DNA of 64,000 nt from Ammoniphilus resinae. Lineage in GTDB: Bacteria > Bacillota > Bacilli > Aneurinibacillales > RAOX-1. Under the pieces are notes generated by a model, which ran no database searches, was not told where the DNA came from, and saw only the letters and a program-made list of their open reading frames with translations. The translations under genes were made by a program, and so were the position numbers. The stretch lies in the NCBI RefSeq assembly GCF_017873965.1, contig NZ_JAGGKT010000005.1, positions 175,453-239,452 of the forward strand, given 5' to 3'. Positions 16,385-23,600 of this stretch are shown one piece after another (position 1 is the first letter of the stretch; each line of letters begins with the position of its first letter).

Positions 16385-16792
16385 TCATCTCAAACCTTTC
16401 ATTTTCTCTAGGATGGATTCTTTGGCTTGATTGCTAAACCATTCTTCCTCGATGGAAGCGTACAGTCTCGAATACTCTTCGTCGGTGATGATGTGTTGGC
16501 CAAGAAGATATTGAAAACAATCCAGCTTAATTTGTGTTCTATTTACGATTTCTGTATAAGACATTCCTAGTTCTATCATCTTTCGATTATACAATACATG
16601 TCCAATTTCGTGAGCGAGGATATCGAGAAAAACCTCTGTTTCCATCCTTTCGCGATCTCCCAGGATATAGATGACGTGCCCGCCATTTCGATATTCGACA
16701 AATCCGTTGACCTTTTCCGGATCATCAATAAAATAGACTTCACAGTGAAATTGCTTTTGCACCCAATCGATATAAAAGTCGATAGTTTCCAT
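16385..16792 (-). CDS. Small HEIGH-motif (zinc metallopeptidase-like) protein
   Basis: 135 residues. FLDILAHEIGHVLYNRK at about residues 58-74 contains an HExxH zinc-binding motif like those in ImmA/IrrE-type (DUF955) peptidases. The rest is helical, with no signal peptide or membrane segment. I chose ATG 16792 because GGAAGGTGAG lies just upstream; six more codons from GTG lack a ribosome site. It is directly coupled to the methyltransferase gene. No transcription-factor neighbour of the ImmR type is present, so a repressor-cleaving role is not supported. Protease activity is inferred from the motif only. Confidence 0.65.
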   Translation of the reverse strand: METIDFYIDWVQKQFHCEVYFIDDPEKVNGFVEYRNGGHVIYILGDRERMETEVFLDILAHEIGHVLYNRKMIELGMSYTEIVNRTQIKLDCFQYLLGQHIITDEEYSRLYASIEEEWFSNQAKESILEKMKGLR

Positions 16793-17107
16793 ATTTCTCA
16801 CCTTCCCCACGCCGTGGTTGGCACGAAAGAATTTCCAAATATTATCTCCTCGTTACGGGGGGAGTATCCGAGCAAGCCTATGAGCACTCTCCCCTTTTGT
16901 CAGGGGCATTGAATAAGGGTGAATTTTACTCTATTTTTAAAAGAGGGCTGATTTTCGGAAAAATAGGGGGGAGTTTACTCCTAATCCAATAAAACCCAAT
17001 AATTCCGGCATCCCCACAGCTAATAGGAGTAATTCTCCCCTTATTCCGGCTACTTTCACCTTCAATCTTAATTTAGGAGTCAATTCTCCTCTTAAAGGCG
17101 AGCTCCC
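16793..17107. other. Hairpin-rich intergenic stretch
   Basis: It contains a stem-loop at 16858-16894 (GGGGGAGT ... ACTCTCCCC) and a larger imperfect inverted repeat, 16966-16984 against 17023-17040 (ATAGGAGTAATTCTCCCC and its complement). A further copy of the TAGGAGTCAATTCTCC type is near 17071-17087. One of these probably terminates the AtuA-like operon. No gene is supported. Confidence 0.5.
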
Positions 17108-17419
17108 CTAAACCTCAATCTCCATCTGCAAAAAGGCATAGCTTAAACTTTTCCCGTGCGTATCCATGCTTAAAGAGGTCGTTACTCCTCCAAGCAGGGC
17201 TTGGTGACAAACAAATTGTAAGGATGCTAGATTCGGCATTTCATAGCGGATGATCTCGCCCAAAACGATCTCTTTCAAATGGTGCTTGACCGCGTCCGGT
17301 GTGACCTTTTCACACAATAAAGGGTAGTCGGCCTCATCGTATGGAATAAGCGAAAGGATTAACGTATTTCCTTTATCTCCCGCTCGGCTGTGCGCTAAAT
17401 CATAGAGCTTTTTCTTCAT
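17108..17419 (-). CDS. AtuA C-terminal-like small protein (partner of DUF1446)
   Basis: 103 residues from ATG 17419, eight bases after AGGAG. The opening KKKLYDLAHSRAGDKGNTLILSL and the LGGVTTSLSMDTHGK segment match the small ferredoxin-like domain that is fused to, or encoded beside, AtuA/DUF1446 proteins. In acyclic terpene utilisation and related acid degradation these pairs act on CoA thioesters, but the reaction is not settled. The gene follows the DUF1446 gene with a two-base gap, so the products are expected in equal amounts, probably as a complex. Confidence 0.8.
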   Translation of the reverse strand: MKKKLYDLAHSRAGDKGNTLILSLIPYDEADYPLLCEKVTPDAVKHHLKEIVLGEIIRYEMPNLASLQFVCHQALLGGVTTSLSMDTHGKSLSYAFLQMEIEV

Positions 17420-17421
17420 GA

Positions 17422-18735
17422 TTAACACTCCTGAATCGAAATTTGGGTCTGGACCTTTTCTCGGGGGATCAAAGTGGATACGATGCCGATCACTTCTCTC
17501 ACATACTTCCGCGCTCCACCGCCACCAGCTGGTCCATTTGTATAAAGCGCCTCCACTTCTTCCCCAATGATCGCCGCATTTTCTGAATCTGTCGCATTTG
17601 CTGCAACCCGCAGACGAATTTCATACGGTTCACGAAGCTCTCCAAAATAGGTCCGGTGGACGGAACTCACCCCGATATGATCGATTCGAAGATCGGGGAA
17701 TTGATCCTTTAGCCGTTCCTGAATGATTTCCCCAGCTAGAACAGCCCGACTATAGGCATTGGGACCTGCGTAAGAGATTTCTCCTTCCCCTACATAACCT
17801 GTGTGGTAGCCTAGGCTGACTTTCAAAGTAGCGGGTTTCGGCCTTCCTCTCCCACCTGACACCTCGACCTGATTCGACCCTATTTCCCGAAGACGTACCG
17901 TGGTGAAATCTGCGGTAATATCCGGAGTAAGATACCCTGTAGGATCTGTTGCTTCATATAATAGTTGCTCCTTCACCGTTGCCAAATTAATGAATCCACC
18001 GGTCCCCTCCACTTTTCCGATCACCGCCGTTCCGTCCGGGCCCACATCAGCAAAGGGGAACCCTAACCGCGCCAAATCCGGGACCTCTTTTTTCCTTGGA
18101 TCCGCAAAATACCCCCCAGTCAGCTGCCCTGCACATTCTAGCAAATGACCAACTACCGTTCCCTGGGCGATCTTGTCCAGATCGTCCACGGACCACCCGT
18201 AATGATAGATCATTGGCGCTAAAAATAGAGAAGGGTCCGCCACCCGTCCGGCGATAATGATTTCGGCGTCGCTTTCTAGTGCAGGTAATAAGGCATCCGC
18301 GCCAATGTAGGCATTTGCGGAAAGAAGGTTTGACAGTTTGGACAAGGGTTTGCCTGTTTCTAACACTTCTTGCTGGCCATCCAGATGTTCCAAAACATCA
18401 TCACCTGTCACCGCCGCCACTTTGATATGGATCCCTTTCCGCTTTGCCATCTCCATGATTTTTTTGGCAGCCCCGATTGGGTTTGCGGCACCCATATTAG
18501 TAATGAGGCGAATCTTTTTTTCTTTGAGGATGGGGAGAAGGAGATCGATTCTCTTTTCTAGTAATGGATCGTAGCCGCTGTTGGGATCCCTATTTTTCCG
18601 TTGTTGCGCCAAGGCTATTGTCCGTTCAGCCAAGCATTCGAGAACCAGATAATCAAGCTCTCCTTTTTCCGCTAGTATCACGGCTGGTTCCAGGCGATCT
18701 CCTGAGAACCCGGCTCCTGAACCTATGCGTATCAT
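17422..18735 (-). CDS. AtuA-family (DUF1446) protein
   Basis: The 437-residue cytoplasmic protein opens with IRIGSGAGFSGDRLEPA and DYLVLECLAERTIALAQ, both diagnostic for the DUF1446/AtuA family. TNMGAANPIGAAKKIMEMA and IIIAGRVADPSLFLAP are further family blocks. Family members take part in catabolism of branched or hydroxy acids and terpenoids. Here it is paired with the small AtuA-like protein and sits directly downstream of a DctPQM transporter and its GntR regulator, so the four parts probably form one uptake-and-degradation unit for an organic acid. Start ATG 18735 follows AAAGGAG. Confidence 0.88.
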   Translation of the reverse strand: MIRIGSGAGFSGDRLEPAVILAEKGELDYLVLECLAERTIALAQQRKNRDPNSGYDPLLEKRIDLLLPILKEKKIRLITNMGAANPIGAAKKIMEMAKRKGIHIKVAAVTGDDVLEHLDGQQEVLETGKPLSKLSNLLSANAYIGADALLPALESDAEIIIAGRVADPSLFLAPMIYHYGWSVDDLDKIAQGTVVGHLLECAGQLTGGYFADPRKKEVPDLARLGFPFADVGPDGTAVIGKVEGTGGFINLATVKEQLLYEATDPTGYLTPDITADFTTVRLREIGSNQVEVSGGRGRPKPATLKVSLGYHTGYVGEGEISYAGPNAYSRAVLAGEIIQERLKDQFPDLRIDHIGVSSVHRTYFGELREPYEIRLRVAANATDSENAAIIGEEVEALYTNGPAGGGGARKYVREVIGIVSTLIPREKVQTQISIQEC

Positions 18736-18822
18736 GTGGTATCAGCTCCTTTCGAGTTGGAATCTATTAGTAATTATATTATAACTATTCTGGATAAATT
18801 AGAGAGGAGGGGTACATAGAAG

Positions 18823-18864
18823 AAAAAAACAGGTCTCCCCACCATTCCCTGTGGGCAAGTCCTG
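18823..18864 (-). terminator. Terminator after dctM
   Basis: Leftwards: CAGGACTTGCCCAC, loop, GTGGGGAGACCTG then TTTTTTTC. The imperfect stem has clear CCCAC/GTGGG and CAGG/CCTG blocks. It separates the transporter operon from the DUF1446 genes. Confidence 0.75.
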
Positions 18865-18876
18865 CTTTTATCGTTT

Positions 18877-20157
18877 TTAGGTATACATTAAACTCGGTAG
18901 CCACAATACAATTTGCGGGAAAAACGTAATGAGTCCCAAGACTACAAGCAACACGGCGATGAATGGAAGCAATTCCTTAGTTAATTGGATAATGCCTACT
19001 TCTCCAATTTTGGAGATAACAAACAAAACGATTCCAAATGGTGGTGTTAACAGTCCAATCATCAGGTTCAATACGATAATCACCCCAAAATGAACGGGAT
19101 CGATATCGAACTTATCCAAAAGCGGTAGCATAATGGGCATCAGGATCGTAATGGCCGAAATCGTTTCCATGAAAGCCCCGACAATTAACAAGAAAATATT
19201 TAAAACGATCAGCATGGTCCATTGACTGTGTGCAAGTGAGGTAAAAAAGTCCAGAACCTGCATCGGTATCTTGGCCCGCATGATAATATTTCCATAAAGC
19301 GTAGCACAGGCAAGGATCAACCCCAAGACAGCACTGTCTCTAGCCGTTTCCCGAAAAACTTGAAGAAGTGTCGGCCAGTTAAGCTCGCGGTAAATGAGCC
19401 CTGACAGGAGTAAGCCATACACTACCGCTACAACCGCTGCTTCTGTCGGGGTAAAGATCCCCTGATAAATCCCACCGATAATGATGACAGGAGTGAGCAA
19501 TGGGAGAAACGCTTCTTTTAATGCGATAAAAAAGGTTTTAGCCGTTGGATAATTACCGCGGGGGTAGTTTTTCTTTTTTGCAAAGTAAGCCATCAAAAGC
19601 ATCATGGCCAATCCCATCAGAAGACCCGGGATCAAACCGGCTAAAAATAGCGCACCGATGGACGCCCCTGCTGAGACACCATACACCACCATCGGCAAGC
19701 TTGGTGGAATAATCGGTCCAATCGTCGAAGACGCAGCGGTAATCGCTGAGGAGAAACCCTTTGGATAACCCGCATTGCGCATCGCTTTAATCTCGATGGT
19801 TCCGAGCCCCGCGGCGTCGGAAACAGCGGTTCCTGACATACCAGAAAAGATAATACTGCTGGCTACGTTTACATGACCAAGTCCTCCTGGAAGAAAACCG
19901 ACGCAAACATGACAGAATTTAAAGATTCGATCTGTAATCCCACCAACATTCAGTAATTTTCCTGCTAATAGAAATAAAGGAACTGCTAGAATGACAAAGC
20001 TATTCACTCCGCCGACCATCTTTTGGGCAATGTTTCCGTAGAGTATCTTTCCATCCATGAGCATGAGCAGTAAGGAGGTGAAACCCATACTAAACGCAAC
20101 GGGCATAGCCGCCAAAAAGAGAAACAGCAACGCACCAATAAATACAACCATAGCCAT
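18877..20157 (-). CDS. dctM: TRAP transporter large permease DctM
   Basis: This 426-residue inner-membrane protein with about 12 segments has the normal length for DctM. Family blocks include MVGGVNSFVILAVPLFLLAG, IFSGMSGTAVSDAAGLGTIEIKAM (split here as seen at residues 105-130), IIPPSLPMVVYG and LLTPPFGIVLFVI. It carries out the ion-coupled translocation step together with DctQ. It lies seven bases after dctQ, without its own strong ribosome site signal beyond GAGG, and a terminator follows. The substrate is unknown; organic acids are typical. Confidence 0.94.
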   Translation of the reverse strand: MAMVVFIGALLFLFLAAMPVAFSMGFTSLLLMLMDGKILYGNIAQKMVGGVNSFVILAVPLFLLAGKLLNVGGITDRIFKFCHVCVGFLPGGLGHVNVASSIIFSGMSGTAVSDAAGLGTIEIKAMRNAGYPKGFSSAITAASSTIGPIIPPSLPMVVYGVSAGASIGALFLAGLIPGLLMGLAMMLLMAYFAKKKNYPRGNYPTAKTFFIALKEAFLPLLTPVIIIGGIYQGIFTPTEAAVVAVVYGLLLSGLIYRELNWPTLLQVFRETARDSAVLGLILACATLYGNIIMRAKIPMQVLDFFTSLAHSQWTMLIVLNIFLLIVGAFMETISAITILMPIMLPLLDKFDIDPVHFGVIIVLNLMIGLLTPPFGIVLFVISKIGEVGIIQLTKELLPFIAVLLVVLGLITFFPQIVLWLPSLMYT

Positions 20158-20163
20158 AATGAA

Positions 20164-20694
20164 TTACCTCCCCCCATCCATCGTTTGATTTTGGGACTGC
20201 AATGATTGTTCCTTCTGAACCGGTTGAAAAATAGACTGAACTAACTCATACAATCTAAAAATGCTATAAATAAGCATGAGAACGGCACCAAAGAAAAGGG
20301 CAAAATACACATACGAATAATTCAGCCAAATTAAGGAGGCAGACCGCACCTCGGTACTGCTTAGAACCATTTGCCAGCTTCCAATCAACACAACGACGAG
20401 GAACCACATCGTTAACAGCTGCACCAAGATTAAGGTTGTACTGCGAAGCCACTTGGGTAGGACTTCAATTAACACTTCAATAGTGATATGTGTTTTCTCT
20501 TTCATACATACCGCTGAACCGACGAAGGTTAGATAAATAAACATAAATCTGGCAATTTCCTCCGTCCAGGGAGCAGAATAGGCAAACACATAGCGGAATA
20601 GTACTTGCAGAGCCACACATACGACAATTCCTATCGTCATGGTGACGATAAAATAATCTAGAAATCTCTCAAAACCTGCTACCAGACGCTTCAT
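20164..20694 (-). CDS. dctQ: TRAP transporter small permease DctQ
   Basis: 176 residues with four membrane segments. The PWTEEIARFMFIYLTFVGSA block is the DctQ signature. It forms the membrane complex with DctM. Start ATG 20694 follows AGGAGAGAAACG. It is separated from dctP by a strong hairpin (20729-20750), a common arrangement that keeps binding-protein mRNA more abundant than permease mRNA. Confidence 0.9.
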   Translation of the reverse strand: MKRLVAGFERFLDYFIVTMTIGIVVCVALQVLFRYVFAYSAPWTEEIARFMFIYLTFVGSAVCMKEKTHITIEVLIEVLPKWLRSTTLILVQLLTMWFLVVVLIGSWQMVLSSTEVRSASLIWLNYSYVYFALFFGAVLMLIYSIFRLYELVQSIFQPVQKEQSLQSQNQTMDGGR

Positions 20695-20728
20695 CGTTTC
20701 TCTCCTTTCACGCTACTAATGATAGGAA

Positions 20729-20750
20729 GGGAACGGACCATTCCGTTCCC
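20729..20750 (-). promoter_or_regulatory. dctP-dctQ intercistronic hairpin
   Basis: GGGAACGG-ACCATT-CCGTTCCC is a perfect 8-bp stem with a six-base loop and no U-tract. It is better read as an mRNA-stabilising or processing hairpin than as a full terminator. Confidence 0.6.
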
Positions 20751-20764
20751 AAAGGGTGAACTGC

Positions 20765-21829
20765 TTATTTGGCGTAACTGTTGATTTCATCCAAATTCGT
20801 AACGGTCCACTTGGTTTCGAAAAATTCCTTCAATGCTGGTTGGGCTAACTCTACAAATTTGTCACGGTCAGGCTCAACAACAGTCATACCCGCATCAACC
20901 ATTTCCTTTTCAAATTTAACGGCATCTTTTTCTGCTTCATCGTTTGCGTAAGCAATCGCTTCATCCGATGCTTCCTGAACCCACTTCTGTTGTTCAGGTG
21001 TTAAGGAATCCCATAGTGGTTTATTAATCCAGAAGAATGTGGCTTCATAAATATGAGACGTTTTGATCATATATTTTTGAACTTCCTGCAGTTTAAATGT
21101 ATAGAATTGTTCAGTAGGTCCTTCCGAAGCCTCGACCACGCCTGTCTGCAGTGCTCCATATAATTCAGGCAAGGCGACAGGAGTTGCTAAGGTATCGAAC
21201 GCTTTCCATGCGGCAACCCAGGCTTCAATTTCAGGCAATCGCAGCTTCAATCCTTTGACATCCTCAGGTGTCTTGATTTCTTTATTGGCTGTCATATGAC
21301 GAGGACCGCGGATGATGCTACCCAATGCATGGGAGTCGGATTCGTCCATCTTCGCAAACATTTTCTTTCCTAAATCCCCATTCAACACGGCTTTCACGTG
21401 GTCCATGCTCTTAAATAGGAAGGGAGCTGATATAAACATAAACTCCGGAGCGTACATATCTTGACCTTGGTATCCGGCAAGAATCAACTCTACATCTCCC
21501 GCTTTTAGCGCCTCAAAGTTTTCTCGCTCTGTCCCTAATGAACCATTCGGGAAAACCGTGACTTTGATTTGCCCATTGGATTTCTGATCCAACAGTTCTG
21601 CAAACTTCTGGGCACCTTTAACGGGTGCAGAACCCTCAGCATAAACAGAAGGCATGTCCCACTCTATAACTTCTCCTCCAGCTTTCTTATCATCTGCTTT
21701 CGGAGCCGGTTCGGCAGATCCTCCGCCTGACCCTCCCTCGCTAGAACTTGGTGACCCGCCGCATGCTGATACAACCAACAATGAGGATGCTAGCATAACA
21801 GCAGATACACTCTTAAACCACTTTTTCAT
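20765..21829 (-). CDS. dctP: TRAP solute-binding lipoprotein DctP
   Basis: The 354-residue protein has lipobox VVSAC at about residues 19-23 and a Gly/Ser-rich linker. The DctP fold follows, with the ARG-type ligand segment near KLRLPEIEAWVAAWKAF and a conserved GVVEASEGPTEQFYTF block. It binds the organic acid outside the membrane and hands it to DctQM. It is the first structural gene after the gntR gene. An inverted repeat in its leader (21873-21896) may be a regulatory site. The ligand is not deducible; the neighbouring AtuA-type genes point to a catabolised acid. Confidence 0.93.
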   Translation of the reverse strand: MKKWFKSVSAVMLASSLLVVSACGGSPSSSEGGSGGGSAEPAPKADDKKAGGEVIEWDMPSVYAEGSAPVKGAQKFAELLDQKSNGQIKVTVFPNGSLGTERENFEALKAGDVELILAGYQGQDMYAPEFMFISAPFLFKSMDHVKAVLNGDLGKKMFAKMDESDSHALGSIIRGPRHMTANKEIKTPEDVKGLKLRLPEIEAWVAAWKAFDTLATPVALPELYGALQTGVVEASEGPTEQFYTFKLQEVQKYMIKTSHIYEATFFWINKPLWDSLTPEQQKWVQEASDEAIAYANDEAEKDAVKFEKEMVDAGMTVVEPDRDKFVELAQPALKEFFETKWTVTNLDEINSYAK

Positions 21830-21872
21830 CTACATTACCCCCTAGTTTGATGAAGTTAAAATTTATAATCAT

Positions 21873-21896
21873 TTGTCCTGCATGGGACCAGGACAA
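21873..21896. promoter_or_regulatory. Inverted repeat between gntR and dctP
   Basis: TTGTCCTG-N8-CAGGACAA is a perfect 8-bp inverted repeat 44 bases upstream of dctP. It could be an operator for the transporter operon or the stem of a weak gntR terminator; no T-tract decides for the latter. Confidence 0.5.
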
Positions 21897-21946
21897 GGAT
21901 TACCCATTAAAGAGCGATTTCTCTCCCTGTCAATTCCTCCCCCGTT

Positions 21947-22645
21947 TCATGGTCGGTTTAATAGAAAAGAGCTATAAACTGCAGTTAAATCACCCAATCT
22001 GATGATCGTCTCTTGAACAGCTAAAATATGCTGTTGTACTGCCCTTTTTGTCTTCACCGGATCTTGAGCTTCGACTGCCAGAACGATCTGGTCATGTTCT
22101 TCGACTGCCTGATAGGCACGGTTCGCATACGATGCCGTTAATCGGCGAATTCGCTGTAATTGCAAAGAAAGGTTGTCCAAAATATCAACAATCCGCTTAT
22201 TCTTACCAGCAGCGATTAACACTTGATGAAACTCCTCATCTAAATCAAAGAAACGATTTACATTGTTTTTTTCCAGATGCATCTTCATTTCATCATTAAG
22301 CGCTTTCAGTTTTTTGGCCAATTGGTTTCCCTCATTAGAGACAGCAGAGACAGCGATTTCAGCCGCCATCCCTTCAAGAGCCAGTCGAATCTGAAAGATA
22401 TCGTAGAGATCATCGGGTGTCAGATGAACAACTTGGACATGCCCTGATTCCTCTACGAGGAACCCCTCTTGAATTAATTTAATCATCGCTTCCCGTACTG
22501 GTGTTCTGCTGACCTGAAAATGTTCCGTCAAGTTCCCTTCCACCAAGGGCTGTCCAGGATAAAAATGAAAGGAGCAAATCATCTTCTTCAATTCGTTGTA
22601 AACCTCTATTGCCTTTGCTCCATTTCTCCTCCTAGCCAATTCCAA
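21947..22645 (-). CDS. GntR-family regulator with FCD domain
   Basis: 232 residues. An N-terminal winged helix-turn-helix (residues 10-75, with LTEHFQVSRTPVREAMIKLIQEGFL as recognition part) is followed by a helical FCD ligand-binding domain, whose metal-binding histidine/aspartate positions are plausible in DLDEEFHQVLI and EEHDQIVLA. FCD regulators usually sense organic acids and repress transport and catabolic genes. It starts at TTG 22645 behind AGGACGTGA. Its own promoter overlaps a TGTATACA palindrome, which suggests autoregulation. The dctPQM genes follow in the same direction, so it is their likely regulator. Confidence 0.9.
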   Translation of the reverse strand: MELARRRNGAKAIEVYNELKKMICSFHFYPGQPLVEGNLTEHFQVSRTPVREAMIKLIQEGFLVEESGHVQVVHLTPDDLYDIFQIRLALEGMAAEIAVSAVSNEGNQLAKKLKALNDEMKMHLEKNNVNRFFDLDEEFHQVLIAAGKNKRIVDILDNLSLQLQRIRRLTASYANRAYQAVEEHDQIVLAVEAQDPVKTKRAVQQHILAVQETIIRLGDLTAVYSSFLLNRP

Positions 22646-22690
22646 TCACGTCCTACTAATTTAATTAGTATTTTAATTTGTATTTTTATT

Positions 22691-22726
22691 TGTATACATA
22701 ATATTCTAATTTATAGGTGTAGTCAA
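22691..22726 (-). promoter_or_regulatory. gntR promoter with overlapping TGTATACA operator
   Basis: Leftwards: TTGACT (complement of 22721-22726), 17-base spacer, TATTAT (complement of 22698-22703). The palindrome TGTATACA (22691-22698) touches the -10, resembling FCD-family operators and fitting repression by the GntR product. Confidence 0.65.
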
Positions 22727-22869
22727 TTGCTAATTTTAAAATATTGCAAGCGGAAAGGCCCATTAATTTTTGAGGAAAGCAGGGGGCTGTTGATTATTGT
22801 TGAGTTGAGCTGGGCGGGTTGCTTTCATAAAAATGGAGAATTACCAATCAAATGGTCTAAAAGGCAAAT

Positions 22870-22914
22870 GTGGATTTCAATAAGCGGAAGATATCTCCGC
22901 TTATTGAAATCCAC
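22870..22914. repeat. Perfect 19-bp inverted repeat (hairpin)
   Basis: GTGGATTTCAATAAGCGGA, seven-base loop AGATATC, then its exact complement. It lies 110 bases past the GNAT stop. The missing U-run argues against a standard terminator; it could be a processing site or a dispersed palindromic element. Confidence 0.7.
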
Positions 22915-23024
22915 CCCGTCATACTATCTATAGTCAGTCTTCAGGCTTTTTGGGCTTGCTTCCGAGCTCCCTTGAGCTTGTCCCTAGAGTTACCAAAATT
23001 CAATTCTTCTGTTTCTGAACATTT

Positions 23025-23579
23025 CTAAGGCCTGGCGCTTACTTGAAAAGCTTGATCCTTTAACATTTTCAAATACAATAGCTTCCCTTCTCCCTCATAA
23101 TAATAATCCGGTAGACGACACATATAAGTAAACCCGTTTCGCTCAAATAGTTTGCGTGCACTGGCATACTCGGGCAAGTCACAGGTGAAGGTTTCAACAT
23201 AGCGGCCATTGTTTGATCGACAGTATTGAAACATAGCCTCTAGGAGATGCCAAGCCAATTTTTGATGGCGATAAGAACGATGGACGCCGAAGTATTCCAA
23301 ACGATACCCGCCGCTATGATGTTCATTCTCGACAAAAATAATAGCAGAGATGACTTTCCCTTGTTCTTCTGTATACCAGCAGTTGACATGGTTTTCCTGA
23401 AGACTGCGAACCGGTAACCACCGCAATTGCTCAATCTCCCCTGGCGTAAATCTTTGGTCATCAAAACAATGTTCCCCAAGCAGGAAGTCTGAAACCCTTC
23501 CTGCCTCTGTTCCGCTTTGTACCCATTTAATTTCCAATTCGGCCTGACTTTTGAGGTCTTTTGTGATTGGTTCTAACAT
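23025..23579 (-). CDS. GNAT-family N-acetyltransferase
   Basis: 184 residues. YFGVHRSYRHQKLAWHLLEAMFQYC is the acetyl-CoA pyrophosphate loop region (motif A), although the usual R/Q-x-x-G-x-G/A appears as SYRHQKLA, so the glycines are poorly kept. ARKLFERNGFTYMCRLPDYY is the C-terminal motif B with the typical F/Y-x-x-x-G-F. The acceptor is unknown. It lies 21 bases downstream of the large pseudo-cyclase gene and is probably co-transcribed with it. Confidence 0.75.
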   Translation of the reverse strand: MLEPITKDLKSQAELEIKWVQSGTEAGRVSDFLLGEHCFDDQRFTPGEIEQLRWLPVRSLQENHVNCWYTEEQGKVISAIIFVENEHHSGGYRLEYFGVHRSYRHQKLAWHLLEAMFQYCRSNNGRYVETFTCDLPEYASARKLFERNGFTYMCRLPDYYYEGEGKLLYLKMLKDQAFQVSARP

Positions 23580-23600
23580 TGGCTTACCTCCCCTAAAAAA

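Larger units (their letters stand above)
22646..23024. other. Gap between gntR and the GNAT gene
   Basis: It holds the gntR promoter, a long perfect hairpin (22870-22914) and the 3' region of the GNAT gene. A leftward open stretch near 22930-22990 encodes about 20 residues (ending RDKLKGARKQAQKA) but lacks a start with a ribosome site, so I do not call a gene. Confidence 0.5.

Noticed and set aside
22930..22990. Short leftward gene ending RDKLKGARKQAQKA
   Set aside because: The peptide looks natural but follows a stop codon, has no start with a ribosome site and is too short to assign.
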